NCBI GenBank assembly: GCA_014879345.1
Contig: JACSSI010000236.1
Coordinates: 1-7,203, forward strand
DNA: 7,203 nt
Source of the DNA: Anaerolineae bacterium
GTDB lineage: Bacteria; Chloroflexota; Anaerolineae; Promineifilales; Promineifilaceae
Reading direction: 5' to 3'
Position numbers and translations under genes: made by a program. The notes beneath the pieces were generated by a model, which saw only the letters and a list, made by a program, of their open reading frames with translations, did no database searches and was not told the origin of the DNA. Each line of letters starts with the position of its first letter. The stretch's first letter is position 1. This document shows positions 1 through 6,402 of the stretch, one piece after another.

Positions 1-685
1 CTGCTGGCAACGTTTCGCTAAAGTTTCCTTTCAGCAGAATAAACTCTTCAGGGGAGAAACTGACACCTTCGATAAAATCTGCCTCAGCTAACTGAACTTC
101 AGCCTCAATCGCTTCAAAGAAGGCATCGCGCTGGGCAAACCGCACATAGTCCAGTCTGACAAAAGGAGACACTTTATTTAGTTTGATGGTGCATTTTAAG
201 ATATAGCCCAGGGAGCCGTAGGAATTGGGCAGCATGTAAAAAATGTCTGAGTTGACTTCTGGGGAACAGTGGATGACTTCGCCTGTACCGGTGAGCAGAT
301 CAAATTCAGTGACCATTTCATGAACCAGGCCAAACTTGAAGCTGGATGATTGCCCGCCCAGCCCCGCCACCGCGCCGCCCACGGTGATGGAGCGCAGTTC
401 TGGCACGGCTTGGGGCATCATGTCATACACCAGGGTGGCTTTAACCAGATCATAAAACGTGGTCATGCCTTCAACAACGGCCGTGTAGGTATCGGTATCG
501 ATGCTGAGTACCTGGTTAAAGTGGCGCAGGTCTAAATTTGGTTTTTTGTCGCGCTCTTTGAAGATGTGTTTGACATTTTTCTTCAGGGAGATGCTTTCGT
601 TTTGGGCGAGAAGGGTTTTGAATTGTTGGACGGCTTCGGTTTCTTTTTGTTGGTGTTCAGTCGCGGAATGTAATGTGTGTATCAT
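1..685 (-). CDS. DHCR24-like FAD-binding oxidoreductase, N-terminal 228 residues (3' end cut by window edge)
   Basis: The visible part reads from an ATG at 685 to the left edge without a stop. It matches the FAD-binding (PCMH/FAD_binding_4-type) half of the DHCR24-like (delta24-sterol reductase-like) flavoprotein family. Visible family hallmarks are PELRSITVGGAVAGLGGQSS (about residues 95-114), then SFKFGLVHE, a TGTGEVIHCSP strand (132-142) and NSYGSLGY (154-161). Members reduce or oxidise C-C bonds with bound FAD; the eukaryotic enzyme acts on a sterol side chain, but bacterial substrates are mostly unknown. The FAD domain is only partly covered and the C-terminal substrate domain lies outside the window. 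The frame stays open upstream to an ATG at 781, but a good promoter at 768-740 lies inside that extension, so 685 is preferred. No strong Shine-Dalgarno precedes 685. Family assignment is fairly firm; the substrate is not known. Confidence 0.85.
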   Translation of the reverse strand, partial: MIHTLHSATEHQQKETEAVQQFKTLLAQNESISLKKNVKHIFKERDKKPNLDLRHFNQVLSIDTDTYTAVVEGMTTFYDLVKATLVYDMMPQAVPELRSITVGGAVAGLGGQSSSFKFGLVHEMVTEFDLLTGTGEVIHCSPEVNSDIFYMLPNSYGSLGYILKCTIKLNKVSPFVRLDYVRFAQRDAFFEAIEAEVQLAEADFIEGVSFSPEEFILLKGNFSETLPA

Positions 686-739
686 AGCGTTGTCTAACTT
701 TTGAATAGATTTCCGGCAAAACAAGGCGGATTGCAGCCG

Positions 740-768
740 ATCATATCGAAGTCGGATACGAATTTCAA
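740..768 (-). promoter_or_regulatory. sigma70-like promoter for the FAD oxidoreductase gene
   Basis: On the minus strand TTGAAA (768-763) is followed after exactly 17 bases by TATGAT (745-740), each one mismatch from the sigma70 consensus. It sits in the 131-base gap between the TetR gene and the oxidoreductase and would give a leader of roughly 45-50 nt before the ATG at 685. It suggests the oxidoreductase can be transcribed independently of the upstream TetR gene. No obvious copy of the 3273-3308 operator overlaps it. Confidence 0.5.
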
Positions 769-816
769 TGTTTTCTACCATGTGCCTGTTTTTGCTCAAC
801 GAGTCGGAAACATGAC

Positions 817-1437
817 CTATTCAGCCGATTTTTCGTCTTTGTGCAGTGCTTTCAGCAGAAATTCTGGCAGCGCCTCGGTATAAAGCGCCCAATTGGTGGC
901 GACATGTTCATCATCCAACAGGCGCAGCATCATCATGCCCAGCAAGGGGCTGGCAAAAAGCCGGGCCGCTAACGCCGGATCAACGGCATCAATTTGCCCC
1001 AAGGCTATCAACTCTTCAAAATATTGCTCCATGACGGAAAACATGGGCGCATATATCTGCTCATACACTTGTGTGCTCAGGTCTGCATCCATGATCATTT
1101 CTGGCAGCACCACTTTTAGCGTTTGAAAGCTGCTGTCCATCTCTGCCATGCGATTGCTCACAAATGTGCTGATAAATGTTTCAAAATCAACTTGTTCTGC
1201 TTCGGCCGCATTCACATCTTCTGCTTCTCCTTCAGAGAGGCGGGCGATAATCGCCGTCAAGATGCCATCTTTGTTCTTGAAGTAATTATAGATTGTGCCA
1301 TCGGCGATACCGGCTTTGCTGGCAATCTGTTTGATGGTGGTGCGCTGAAAGCCTTGTTCGGAGATGACTTCAATCGCCGCATCGATAATTAGATTTCGCC
1401 GTGCTTGTATCAGTTGTTCTTGAAAGGTATCACGCAT
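817..1437 (-). CDS. TetR/AcrR-family transcriptional regulator
   Basis: The 206-residue product has the standard TetR layout and length. Helix 1 (about residues 10-28, QARRNLIIDAAIEVISEQGF) is followed by the DNA-binding helix-turn-helix at about 33-53 (TTIKQIASKAGIADGTIYNY, then FKNKDGIL). The C-terminal helical domain (about 75-206) should bind ligand and dimerise; it is not recognisable to subfamily, so the ligand is unknown. The start at 1437 is chosen because it leaves the usual short N-terminal tail and overlaps the upstream glycosyltransferase stop by 8 bases (ATGCGTGA), which suggests translational coupling. An in-frame ATG at 1458 (seven residues longer) is possible; the longest open form from 1488 overlaps the neighbour too far. 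It is the likely local regulator, and a candidate ligand of the half-site array at 3273-3308, though that link is inferred. Confidence 0.93.
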   Translation of the reverse strand: MRDTFQEQLIQARRNLIIDAAIEVISEQGFQRTTIKQIASKAGIADGTIYNYFKNKDGILTAIIARLSEGEAEDVNAAEAEQVDFETFISTFVSNRMAEMDSSFQTLKVVLPEMIMDADLSTQVYEQIYAPMFSVMEQYFEELIALGQIDAVDPALAARLFASPLLGMMMLRLLDDEHVATNWALYTEALPEFLLKALHKDEKSAE

Positions 1438-2683
1438 CAGAGCATCCAAATTTTTCATATAGCAGGTCAGCCGCCATTTTAGGGCCATCCCACTTTGCCA
1501 TCACCAGGGCAAATGCTGCCGCTTTCTGTTTCGCTTCTTCATCATACAGCAGTTGTGCAATTGCTGCTTGCACTTTTAGCGAGGGGTCTTTCGATTTTGG
1601 CACGCGAATGGCAAATCCTTTGCGTACCAAAGCGGCAATATTGGCATCTTGTTCGGGCTGCATACCAATGCCTACCACTGGTTTTCCGGCATAGGCCGCC
1701 GTCATAATGGTGCCTACGCCGCCATGAATTACGGACAAATCGACCAGTTTGTTTACTTTGTGGGCTGGCAACCAATCCGTCACCAATACATTTTCAGGAA
1801 TGGTAACATTTGGCACTTTGTCTAAAAAGTTTTTGACAGGCGCAATCACCCTATACGGTTTGCCTGCAAAACTTTCTACAATATGCGCCACAATTTGCGG
1901 CGTTCCCGAACTGCCCATGGCGAAATAGATCAACGGTTTGTCATGCGGCAGATTTTGAATTGTTTCGGGGATGGGAAAATCCTGCTGGGCCATCAAGGGG
2001 CCAATAAAATAATGATTGGGCGGCAGCACCGCATCTGTGAACTCGGCTGGTTCGGCGACCATGTTGAGATCGCCGCTCCAATAGTCGAAAATTGAGGGGA
2101 AGCCTTTGACGCCGTATTGTTTTGCTACTTTGTTCAGGACGTTTAAGATGCCTACTCGCATCCACACGTTGATGAAGCCAAATACAACCCAATCGGCTAT
2201 CTTTTTGGCTGGTTTGAATTTGATGGTATCAGTCATGCCCGCGCCGTGGGCAAAAAAGCCTTCCAGCCAGGTCGATTGCATCGTCCAGACCAGGGGGATG
2301 CCTAAAATCTGGCAGGTTAGGGGAATGGTGACGTATGATCCTGTCAAAACGGCCGTTGGCTGCAATGCCTGCAAATAAGCCTTTTCATTCTCGACGCGCA
2401 CAATCGTTTCTTCTTTGGTAAACCCTGAGCCAAATTTTTCGCCTTTGTCCACTTTATACAGAAATTCAATCTTTTCCGGCGTTAATCTCGGTTCCATCTT
2501 GTGAAGGGCAAAACCTTCTTCCTCAATCAGACGCTCAAATTCGCCGCCATCAGATATGAATTGAATGGCAAATACGCGGCTGGCATCAGGGTGCTGCCGA
2601 ACGCCTTTGGCAATTTCAATCATGCGCGTTGTTTCGGCTAAATTAAAGGCGGCGGGGGCAAACAGTAATGTTTTCTTTGGCAT
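1430..2683 (-). CDS. GT1-type (UDP-glycosyltransferase-like) glycosyltransferase
   Basis: The 417-residue protein has the GT-B two-domain pattern of the MGT/UGT group. The N-terminal acceptor domain opens with KKTLLFAPAAFNLAETTRMI. The C-terminal nucleotide-sugar domain begins near residue 250 with LIYFAMGSSGTP (251-262). The donor-binding signature follows: TDWLPAHKV (302-310), then HGGVGTIMTAAYAGKPVVGI (320-339), then QPEQDAN (342-348). Length is usual for bacterial members. There is no signal peptide, so a cytosolic or membrane-associated enzyme is expected. Sugar donor and acceptor cannot be read from the sequence; relatives glycosylate macrolides, sterols, carotenoids and other hydrophobic acceptors. 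The ATG at 2683 has only a weak ribosome site (AAGAG). Its TGA lies inside the TetR start region, so the two are very probably co-transcribed. Confidence 0.9.
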   Translation of the reverse strand: MPKKTLLFAPAAFNLAETTRMIEIAKGVRQHPDASRVFAIQFISDGGEFERLIEEEGFALHKMEPRLTPEKIEFLYKVDKGEKFGSGFTKEETIVRVENEKAYLQALQPTAVLTGSYVTIPLTCQILGIPLVWTMQSTWLEGFFAHGAGMTDTIKFKPAKKIADWVVFGFINVWMRVGILNVLNKVAKQYGVKGFPSIFDYWSGDLNMVAEPAEFTDAVLPPNHYFIGPLMAQQDFPIPETIQNLPHDKPLIYFAMGSSGTPQIVAHIVESFAGKPYRVIAPVKNFLDKVPNVTIPENVLVTDWLPAHKVNKLVDLSVIHGGVGTIMTAAYAGKPVVGIGMQPEQDANIAALVRKGFAIRVPKSKDPSLKVQAAIAQLLYDEEAKQKAAAFALVMAKWDGPKMAADLLYEKFGCSDA

Positions 2684-2725
2684 AATAGGCTCTTGTGGTA
2701 ACTATTGAAGTGTCGCTGAGGTAGG

Positions 2726-2819
2726 TTGCCCCTCTCCCCAGCCCTCTCCCCAAAGGGGAGAGGGAGTGGTGTCGCCTCCCCATTTTAGGGGGAAGGTTAG
2801 GGTGAGGGAGATGGGGCAA
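2726..2819. repeat. GC-rich folded intergenic repeat: outer stem enclosing two hairpins
   Basis: TTGCCCC (2726-2732) pairs perfectly with GGGGCAA (2813-2819). The stem continues with TCTCCC (2733-2738) against GGGAGA (2806-2811), with one bulged base, giving 13 pairs. Inside are a perfect 10-bp hairpin, CCCTCTCCCC (2742-2751), loop AAA, GGGGAGAGGG (2755-2764), and a weaker hairpin, CCTCCCC (2775-2781) against GGGGGAAGG (2788-2796). The C-rich/G-rich motif resembles dispersed REP/MITE-like intergenic repeats seen in many environmental bacterial genomes; that likeness is from memory. It lies between the STAS-like gene and the glycosyltransferase and could also attenuate transcription between them. 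No oligo-T follows, so it is not a typical intrinsic terminator. Confidence 0.7.
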
Positions 2820-2829
2820 ACCACTTTGG

Positions 2830-2844
2830 CTTCGACAGGCTCAG
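2830..2844. repeat. CTTCGACAGGCTCAG-type dispersed repeat core
   Basis: The 15-base string CTTCGACAGGCTCAG sits directly beside the folded repeat, flanked by GGCT/AGCC (2828-2831 and 2843-2846). Closely similar strings occur as intergenic repeat cores in many bacterial genomes, as I recall; only one copy is present here, so repetition is not shown by this window. Confidence 0.35.
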
Positions 2845-2875
2845 CCGCCGCTACACTGGCAGTAGCCAGAAAGTT

Positions 2876-3238
2876 TTAGTTACCGGCCACCCATTCCCAG
2901 GCTGTGTCGATGTCGTCAGTGTGGAAATATTTAGCATCTTGGGCGTAGAAGGGATCGGCAAGGCTGGCAATTATTTTTTCTAAACGGCCGTTTCCCACCA
3001 CCGCCAATCGCTCAATTTTCTTATGATATTCCTTACCAAATTTGATATCCGTTCCCCACGCTTTGGCTTCTTCGCCTGTCAGCTCATCGAGCTGCAACAA
3101 CAGCCCGATTGACCCTTCTTGCGCTACCAGGGCGCCCACTTCCGGGAAAAGTGTTTCGGTATAATCTTCCTTGGTCACTTTGCCTACCACACGATACCCT
3201 ACTACGTTTCCTGCACTTTCAGACATTTTTTCTATCAT
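2876..3238 (-). CDS. SpoIIAA-like STAS/SEC14-domain small protein
   Basis: The 120-residue protein fits the SpoIIAA-like family (Pfam PF11964, STAS/SEC14 fold) over its whole length. It has an N-terminal beta strand with GYRVVGKVTKEDYTETLFP (14-32), a central hydrophobic strand IGLLLQLDEL (44-53), the block WGTDIKFGKEYHKKIERLAVVG (61-82), and the C-terminal YFHTDDIDTAWEWV (104-117). Relatives share a fold with anti-anti-sigma factors and lipid-binding SEC14 domains, but the function of this family is not established; no phosphorylatable STAS serine motif is evident. The start at 3238 is set by GAGGA (3248-3244) five bases upstream; an open extension to 3274 runs into the operator array and lacks such a site. 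It is the first gene downstream of the candidate promoter and operators. NGR at 83-85 is encoded by a copy of the ACGGCCGT palindrome. Confidence 0.8.
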   Translation of the reverse strand: MIEKMSESAGNVVGYRVVGKVTKEDYTETLFPEVGALVAQEGSIGLLLQLDELTGEEAKAWGTDIKFGKEYHKKIERLAVVGNGRLEKIIASLADPFYAQDAKYFHTDDIDTAWEWVAGN

Positions 3239-3243
3239 GATTT

Positions 3244-3248
3244 TCCTC
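3244..3248 (-). promoter_or_regulatory. ribosome binding site deciding the STAS-like gene start
   Basis: GAGGA on the minus strand is spaced five bases from the ATG at 3238-3236. It favours this start over the in-frame ATGs at 3274 and 3226. Confidence 0.65.
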
Positions 3249-3272
3249 ACTTGAAATAGATTTGTTACCATC

Positions 3273-3308
3273 ATGAATAGTCGTTCATTAAAATGAATTT
3301 ATATTCAT
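3273..3308. promoter_or_regulatory. Four-half-site operator array, probable TetR-type operator
   Basis: Four 6-base half-sites alternate in orientation with 4-base gaps: ATGAAT (3273-3278), GTTCAT (3283-3288), ATGAAT (3293-3298) and ATTCAT (3303-3308). The repeat period is exactly 10 bp, about one helical turn. They form two tandem palindromes of 16 bp whose centres are 20 bp apart; the middle pair is also an inverted repeat. The layout overlaps the putative -10 element of the STAS-like gene promoter, as expected for repression. The half-site resembles the TGAATGA/TCATTCA operators of TetR-family fatty-acid regulators such as Bacillus FadR. The cognate protein may be the TetR regulator encoded at 1437-817, which is inference. 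Confidence 0.65.
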
Positions 3309-3328
3309 CACGATGGGATGATAAACAA
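3298..3328 (-). promoter_or_regulatory. Candidate promoter of the STAS-like/glycosyltransferase/TetR genes
   Basis: On the minus strand TTGTTT (3328-3323) is followed by an AT-rich stretch that offers AATATA (3305-3300, 17-base spacer) or TATAAA (3303-3298, 19-base spacer) as a -10. Matches are moderate, but the location just upstream of a gene with a good ribosome site, and the overlap with the operator array, support it. Confidence 0.45.
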
Positions 3329-3456
3329 TTCCGGCGGCTGTGTCAATGAAAAAACGCGGATCGGGCAAAAAGGGAAAACGGCCGTTTCCTCCATAAATTT
3401 CCAAAGTTGTTTCAAGTGTGGCAGTGGCTCCCGCCCCACGAAGTGTACCGAAAAAA

Positions 3457-6228
3457 TTAGCCTGTGTTTTTCAGCCCTTCAGCAATGCCGTTAATGGTGA
3501 GGAAAATGGCTTGCAGAATTTGCTGGGCTTCTGGGCCAGTTTGGTCAGGCAGCGCCCGCAGGCGGCGCAGCAGCGACACTTGCAGGAAATTCAACGGGTC
3601 TACATACGGGTTGCGCCGCCGGATGGTGCGTTTCAAGGTTCTGGTATTTTCCAGCAGTTCGCTTTGTTCTGTCACCAGCAGCACAAGGCGACACGTTTCC
3701 TGATAGGCGGCGGAAATCTGCCCGTAAACCGACTCGCGCACGACTTCATCTTCAACCAGCCCGGCATATAGGCGGGCGATGCCCATGTCGGCTTTTGCCA
3801 GGGCTAATTGGGCATTGTCGATGGTGTGGCGGAAGAAGGCCCACTCCTGATACATGGTTTGCAGTTGGGGGATGTCGTCGGAGGCGGCGAGGGCTTGTCC
3901 CAGGCCGTACCAACCGGGCAGCACATGACGGCTTTGCATCCAGCTAAAGCCCCAGGGAATAGCACGCAGCCCATCCAGCGAGGCTTTGCCGGCACGACGG
4001 GAGGGTCGGGAGCCAATGCGCATTTGGCTGAGTTCGTTGATGGGGGTGGCTTGCTGCCAGTAGTCGAGCAGGGCGGGGGTTTCGTAGATGAGTTCTCGGT
4101 AGGCTTGGTAGGAAACGGCCGTTAACTCATCCATCGCCTCGCGCCATGCTTGTTTGGGGGCAGAACGTTCGCGGTGATAAGACGGCACACTGTTCAACAG
4201 CACCGCGTGAACCACCTGCTCCAGATGCCGTCGGGCAATGGCGGGATGGCCGTAGTTTTCGTCGATGACCTCGCCTTGTTCGGTGATGCGAATACGGCCG
4301 TTTATAGAGCCAGGCGGTTGGGCCAAAATAGCGCGATTGGTGGGGCCGCCACCACGTGCCACCGTGCCGCCGCGTCCGTGGAACAGCGTCATTTTTACAT
4401 TGTGGTTGTGGCAAACGGCCGTCATCGTTTCCTGCGCCTGATACAGTTCCCAGTTCGCCGCCAGATAGCCAGCGTCTTTGTTGCTGTCTGAGTAGCCAAT
4501 CATGATGGTTTGCTGATTGGCTACTCGCGTCATATGTTTGGCGTAAATGGGATGGGTGAAGAGGGCGGTCATCACTTCGGGGGCGGCACGCAGATCTTCA
4601 CGGGTTTCAAAGAGCGGCGCAAACATCAGCCCATCGCTTTCCGATTCGGCATGGAGGCAAAGGCCATGCCAACGCGCCAGCAACAGCGGCGTGAGCACAT
4701 CTTCGGGGCCGTGGCTCATGCTGATGATGTAGGGGCCGAGCAGTTCAGTGCCGTAAAAGCGCACGGCTCGCTGCAATATTTGGAACAGCGCCAGCGTTTC
4801 CACCGTTTCGGGCGCTAAATCGGACAGATTGCTCAAATCAGGGATGGGGTCGCTGAGGAATCCAGTTAAGGCGGCGGCGCGTTGAGCACCGGATAGCTGG
4901 GCAAAGCCTGTCATCATGCCGGTTTTGTGCAGCAGTTCATCGAGAACGGCCGTGTTGTAGTCGCTGTATTGGCGTATGTCCAACCGAGCAACATGCAGCC
5001 CAAAAACTTGAGCCTGGTCACGCAGCCGCGCCAGGTCGGTGGCGGCCAGGTCGGCCATGCCCCCTTCACGCAGGGAGATATCCATCAAATCGAGCGGTTC
5101 CCGCAAATCAGCCATGCCGCGTAAGCGCAACGGCGGTTTTGGCTCGCCCTTGAGTCGGCCCACCATGTCGCCGCGAGAATCGCTGGCTAAATCGGCTTTG
5201 AGCACGGCGGACCAGAGGCGATACGGTTCATGAGGATACCGAGTCTGTAGGTAGGCAACATGCTCAGAGCGATCCCGGGCGGCGGCAACGGCCGTTGTCA
5301 AAGCCGGGCTAATCGTCGTCAACCGGTCAGATACACTCAAGGAACGGTCTAGTACCCGCGTGGCGGCTCGATGCCGTTCCAACGCCAAGCCCCGATGCAG
5401 CCGCAGCGTTTCAGCCGTAATATCGGCCGTTACATTGGGATTGCCGTCGCGGTCACCGCCAATCCAGGAGCCAAAGGTGAGAAAGCGTTCGGGCGGCGTC
5501 AACGCGGGGTAATGCACCGCCAACGCCTCGCGCATCGCTTCATACACAGCGGGCAGCACCTCCCACAAGGTAATGTCAAAGTAATACAAACCAGTACGCA
5601 CCTCATCCGTAACCGTAAGCTGGTTGCTGCGACTGTGATCCGTCACCCACAAGACAATGACTTCGGCCATAATTTGCTGCTCCGCTTTGCGCCGTTCGGC
5701 TGGCAGCAGGTCACGCTCTTGCAAGTCGGTGAGCGCTTTGGAGAGACGGCGCAGTTTGGCAATGACGGTTCTTCGTTTGGCCTGGGTGGGATGGGCGGTG
5801 AACACGAGGTCTACGTTTAAGTTTGCCAACAGCTCGGCCATTTCAAACTCGTCCAGCCCCATCTGGCGCAGGGTGGCAATGCCTGCCGCTATGGATTCAC
5901 GTAACGGCCGGGGATGCGCCTCGCGTTCCCGTTGACGCAGCACAGCCACACGGTGCTGCTCTTCGGCCAGATTGACCAGTTCAAAATAGATGGCAAAACT
6001 GCGGGCGATGAGGTCAGCTTCGTTTAGATCAAGCTGGCTGACAATTTCGTTCAGGCGGCGGTCGATGGCGGGGTCGCCGTCGGCACGACGCGCTTTGGAG
6101 AGAGCACGGATGCGTTCTTCTAGCTCAAACAGTTCCACGCCAGCTTGTTGGCGCAACACTTTGCCCAGAATGTCGCCCAGCAGGTGGATGTCGGCGCTTA
6201 ACAGGGTTTGAGAATCATTTTTGTGCAT
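3457..6228 (-). CDS. ppc: Phosphoenolpyruvate carboxylase, full length
   Basis: The 923-residue cytosolic enzyme adds bicarbonate to phosphoenolpyruvate, giving oxaloacetate and phosphate (anaplerosis). All signatures are present in order: FTAHPTQAKRR (143-153) with catalytic His146, GSWIGGDRDGNPNVT (253-267), LDIRQ with Arg419, MIGYSDSNKDAGY (576-588) with Lys584, the mobile-loop FHGRGGTVARGGGPTN (616-631) with His617, Arg619 and Arg625, PPGSINGRIRITEQGE (638-653), MRIGSRPSRR (736-745), IPWGFSWMQSR (757-767), RNPYVDPLN (872-880) and the C-terminal NTG (921-923), whose Asn corresponds to an allosteric aspartate ligand in the E. coli enzyme. Length is close to the 883 residues of E. coli. The N-terminal phosphorylation motif of plant enzymes is absent. 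AAGGA six bases before the ATG supports the start. Codons for four TAV and one NGR tripeptide come from ACGGCCGT copies, none at a catalytic residue. Confidence 0.98.
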   Translation of the reverse strand: MHKNDSQTLLSADIHLLGDILGKVLRQQAGVELFELEERIRALSKARRADGDPAIDRRLNEIVSQLDLNEADLIARSFAIYFELVNLAEEQHRVAVLRQREREAHPRPLRESIAAGIATLRQMGLDEFEMAELLANLNVDLVFTAHPTQAKRRTVIAKLRRLSKALTDLQERDLLPAERRKAEQQIMAEVIVLWVTDHSRSNQLTVTDEVRTGLYYFDITLWEVLPAVYEAMREALAVHYPALTPPERFLTFGSWIGGDRDGNPNVTADITAETLRLHRGLALERHRAATRVLDRSLSVSDRLTTISPALTTAVAAARDRSEHVAYLQTRYPHEPYRLWSAVLKADLASDSRGDMVGRLKGEPKPPLRLRGMADLREPLDLMDISLREGGMADLAATDLARLRDQAQVFGLHVARLDIRQYSDYNTAVLDELLHKTGMMTGFAQLSGAQRAAALTGFLSDPIPDLSNLSDLAPETVETLALFQILQRAVRFYGTELLGPYIISMSHGPEDVLTPLLLARWHGLCLHAESESDGLMFAPLFETREDLRAAPEVMTALFTHPIYAKHMTRVANQQTIMIGYSDSNKDAGYLAANWELYQAQETMTAVCHNHNVKMTLFHGRGGTVARGGGPTNRAILAQPPGSINGRIRITEQGEVIDENYGHPAIARRHLEQVVHAVLLNSVPSYHRERSAPKQAWREAMDELTAVSYQAYRELIYETPALLDYWQQATPINELSQMRIGSRPSRRAGKASLDGLRAIPWGFSWMQSRHVLPGWYGLGQALAASDDIPQLQTMYQEWAFFRHTIDNAQLALAKADMGIARLYAGLVEDEVVRESVYGQISAAYQETCRLVLLVTEQSELLENTRTLKRTIRRRNPYVDPLNFLQVSLLRRLRALPDQTGPEAQQILQAIFLTINGIAEGLKNTG

Positions 6229-6336
6229 AAGGTTTCCTTTTGCGGATTATGGGCCAGTGTTTCACGCTTTGGTTTTCTAACGACTCGACCCAGCGTCATT
6301 GACTATCGCTTTTATTAGATTTTTAGGGAAAGGCAA

Positions 6337-6365
6337 ACTCTATTTTTCCTGTGACAGATTGTAAA
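6337..6365 (-). promoter_or_regulatory. Possible ppc promoter
   Basis: On the minus strand TTTACA (6365-6360, one mismatch to TTGACA) is followed after 17 bases by TAGAGT (6342-6337, four of six matches to TATAAT). It lies in the 174-base gap between the membrane-protein gene stop and the ppc start and would give a leader of about 100 nt. No clear terminator for the upstream gene is visible in the gap, so read-through remains possible. Confidence 0.35.
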
Positions 6366-6402
6366 TGTTGGCAGAAGGGTAAGCAAACCCACCCCTGACA
6401 AG

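Larger units (their letters stand above)
477..5295. repeat. Dispersed palindrome ACGGCCGT, nine copies
   Basis: Exact copies are at 477-484, 2349-2356, 2984-2991, 3378-3385, 4115-4122, 4294-4301, 4415-4422, 4946-4953 and 5288-5295. Five extend to the 10-mer AACGGCCGTT (2348, 2983, 3377, 4114, 5287) and two to AAACGGCCGTTT (2982 and 3376). Near copies with the CGGCCG core occur at 1203-1208, 5424-5430 and 5904-5910. A given 8-mer is expected about 7203/65536 = 0.11 times here at even base use. Eight copies are inside four different genes and one (3378) is intergenic. The dispersed, palindromic, gene-tolerant pattern resembles HIP1 of cyanobacteria. The span given covers first to last copy, not a continuous element. 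Confidence 0.9.

Noticed and set aside
686..781. N-terminal extension of the FAD oxidoreductase to an ATG at 781
   Set aside because: The frame is open, but the extension adds basic, non-family residues and contains a near-consensus promoter (768-740), so 685 is the more likely start.
2726..2819. Folded repeat as a tRNA or other structured RNA gene
   Set aside because: The stem enclosing hairpins is superficially cloverleaf-like but lacks the T-loop GTTCGA-type motif, anticodon-arm spacing and an acceptor stem of tRNA geometry.
2856..2869. CTGGC-AGTA-GCCAG hairpin just after the STAS-like gene as a terminator
   Set aside because: The stem is only 5 bp and no T-run follows on the minus strand.
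3400..3456. Intrinsic terminator after ppc
   Set aside because: There is a short T-run directly at the stop codon, but no GC-rich stem precedes it; the GTGG/CCAC pairings farther downstream are not followed by T residues.
477..5295. ACGGCCGT copies as CRISPR repeats
   Set aside because: Copies are 8-12 bp, irregularly spaced by hundreds of bases and lie within coding genes.
5781..5800. TAHPTQ in place of TAHPTE at the ppc active-site His motif, as a possible defect
   Set aside because: Gln at this position is normal in plant PEPC and the catalytic His is intact, so it is ordinary family variation.
3457..6228. Long plus-strand frames opposite ppc (for example 5371-5820 and 4150-4491)
   Set aside because: They are antisense shadows of a GC-rich conserved gene with no recognisable motifs or ribosome sites.
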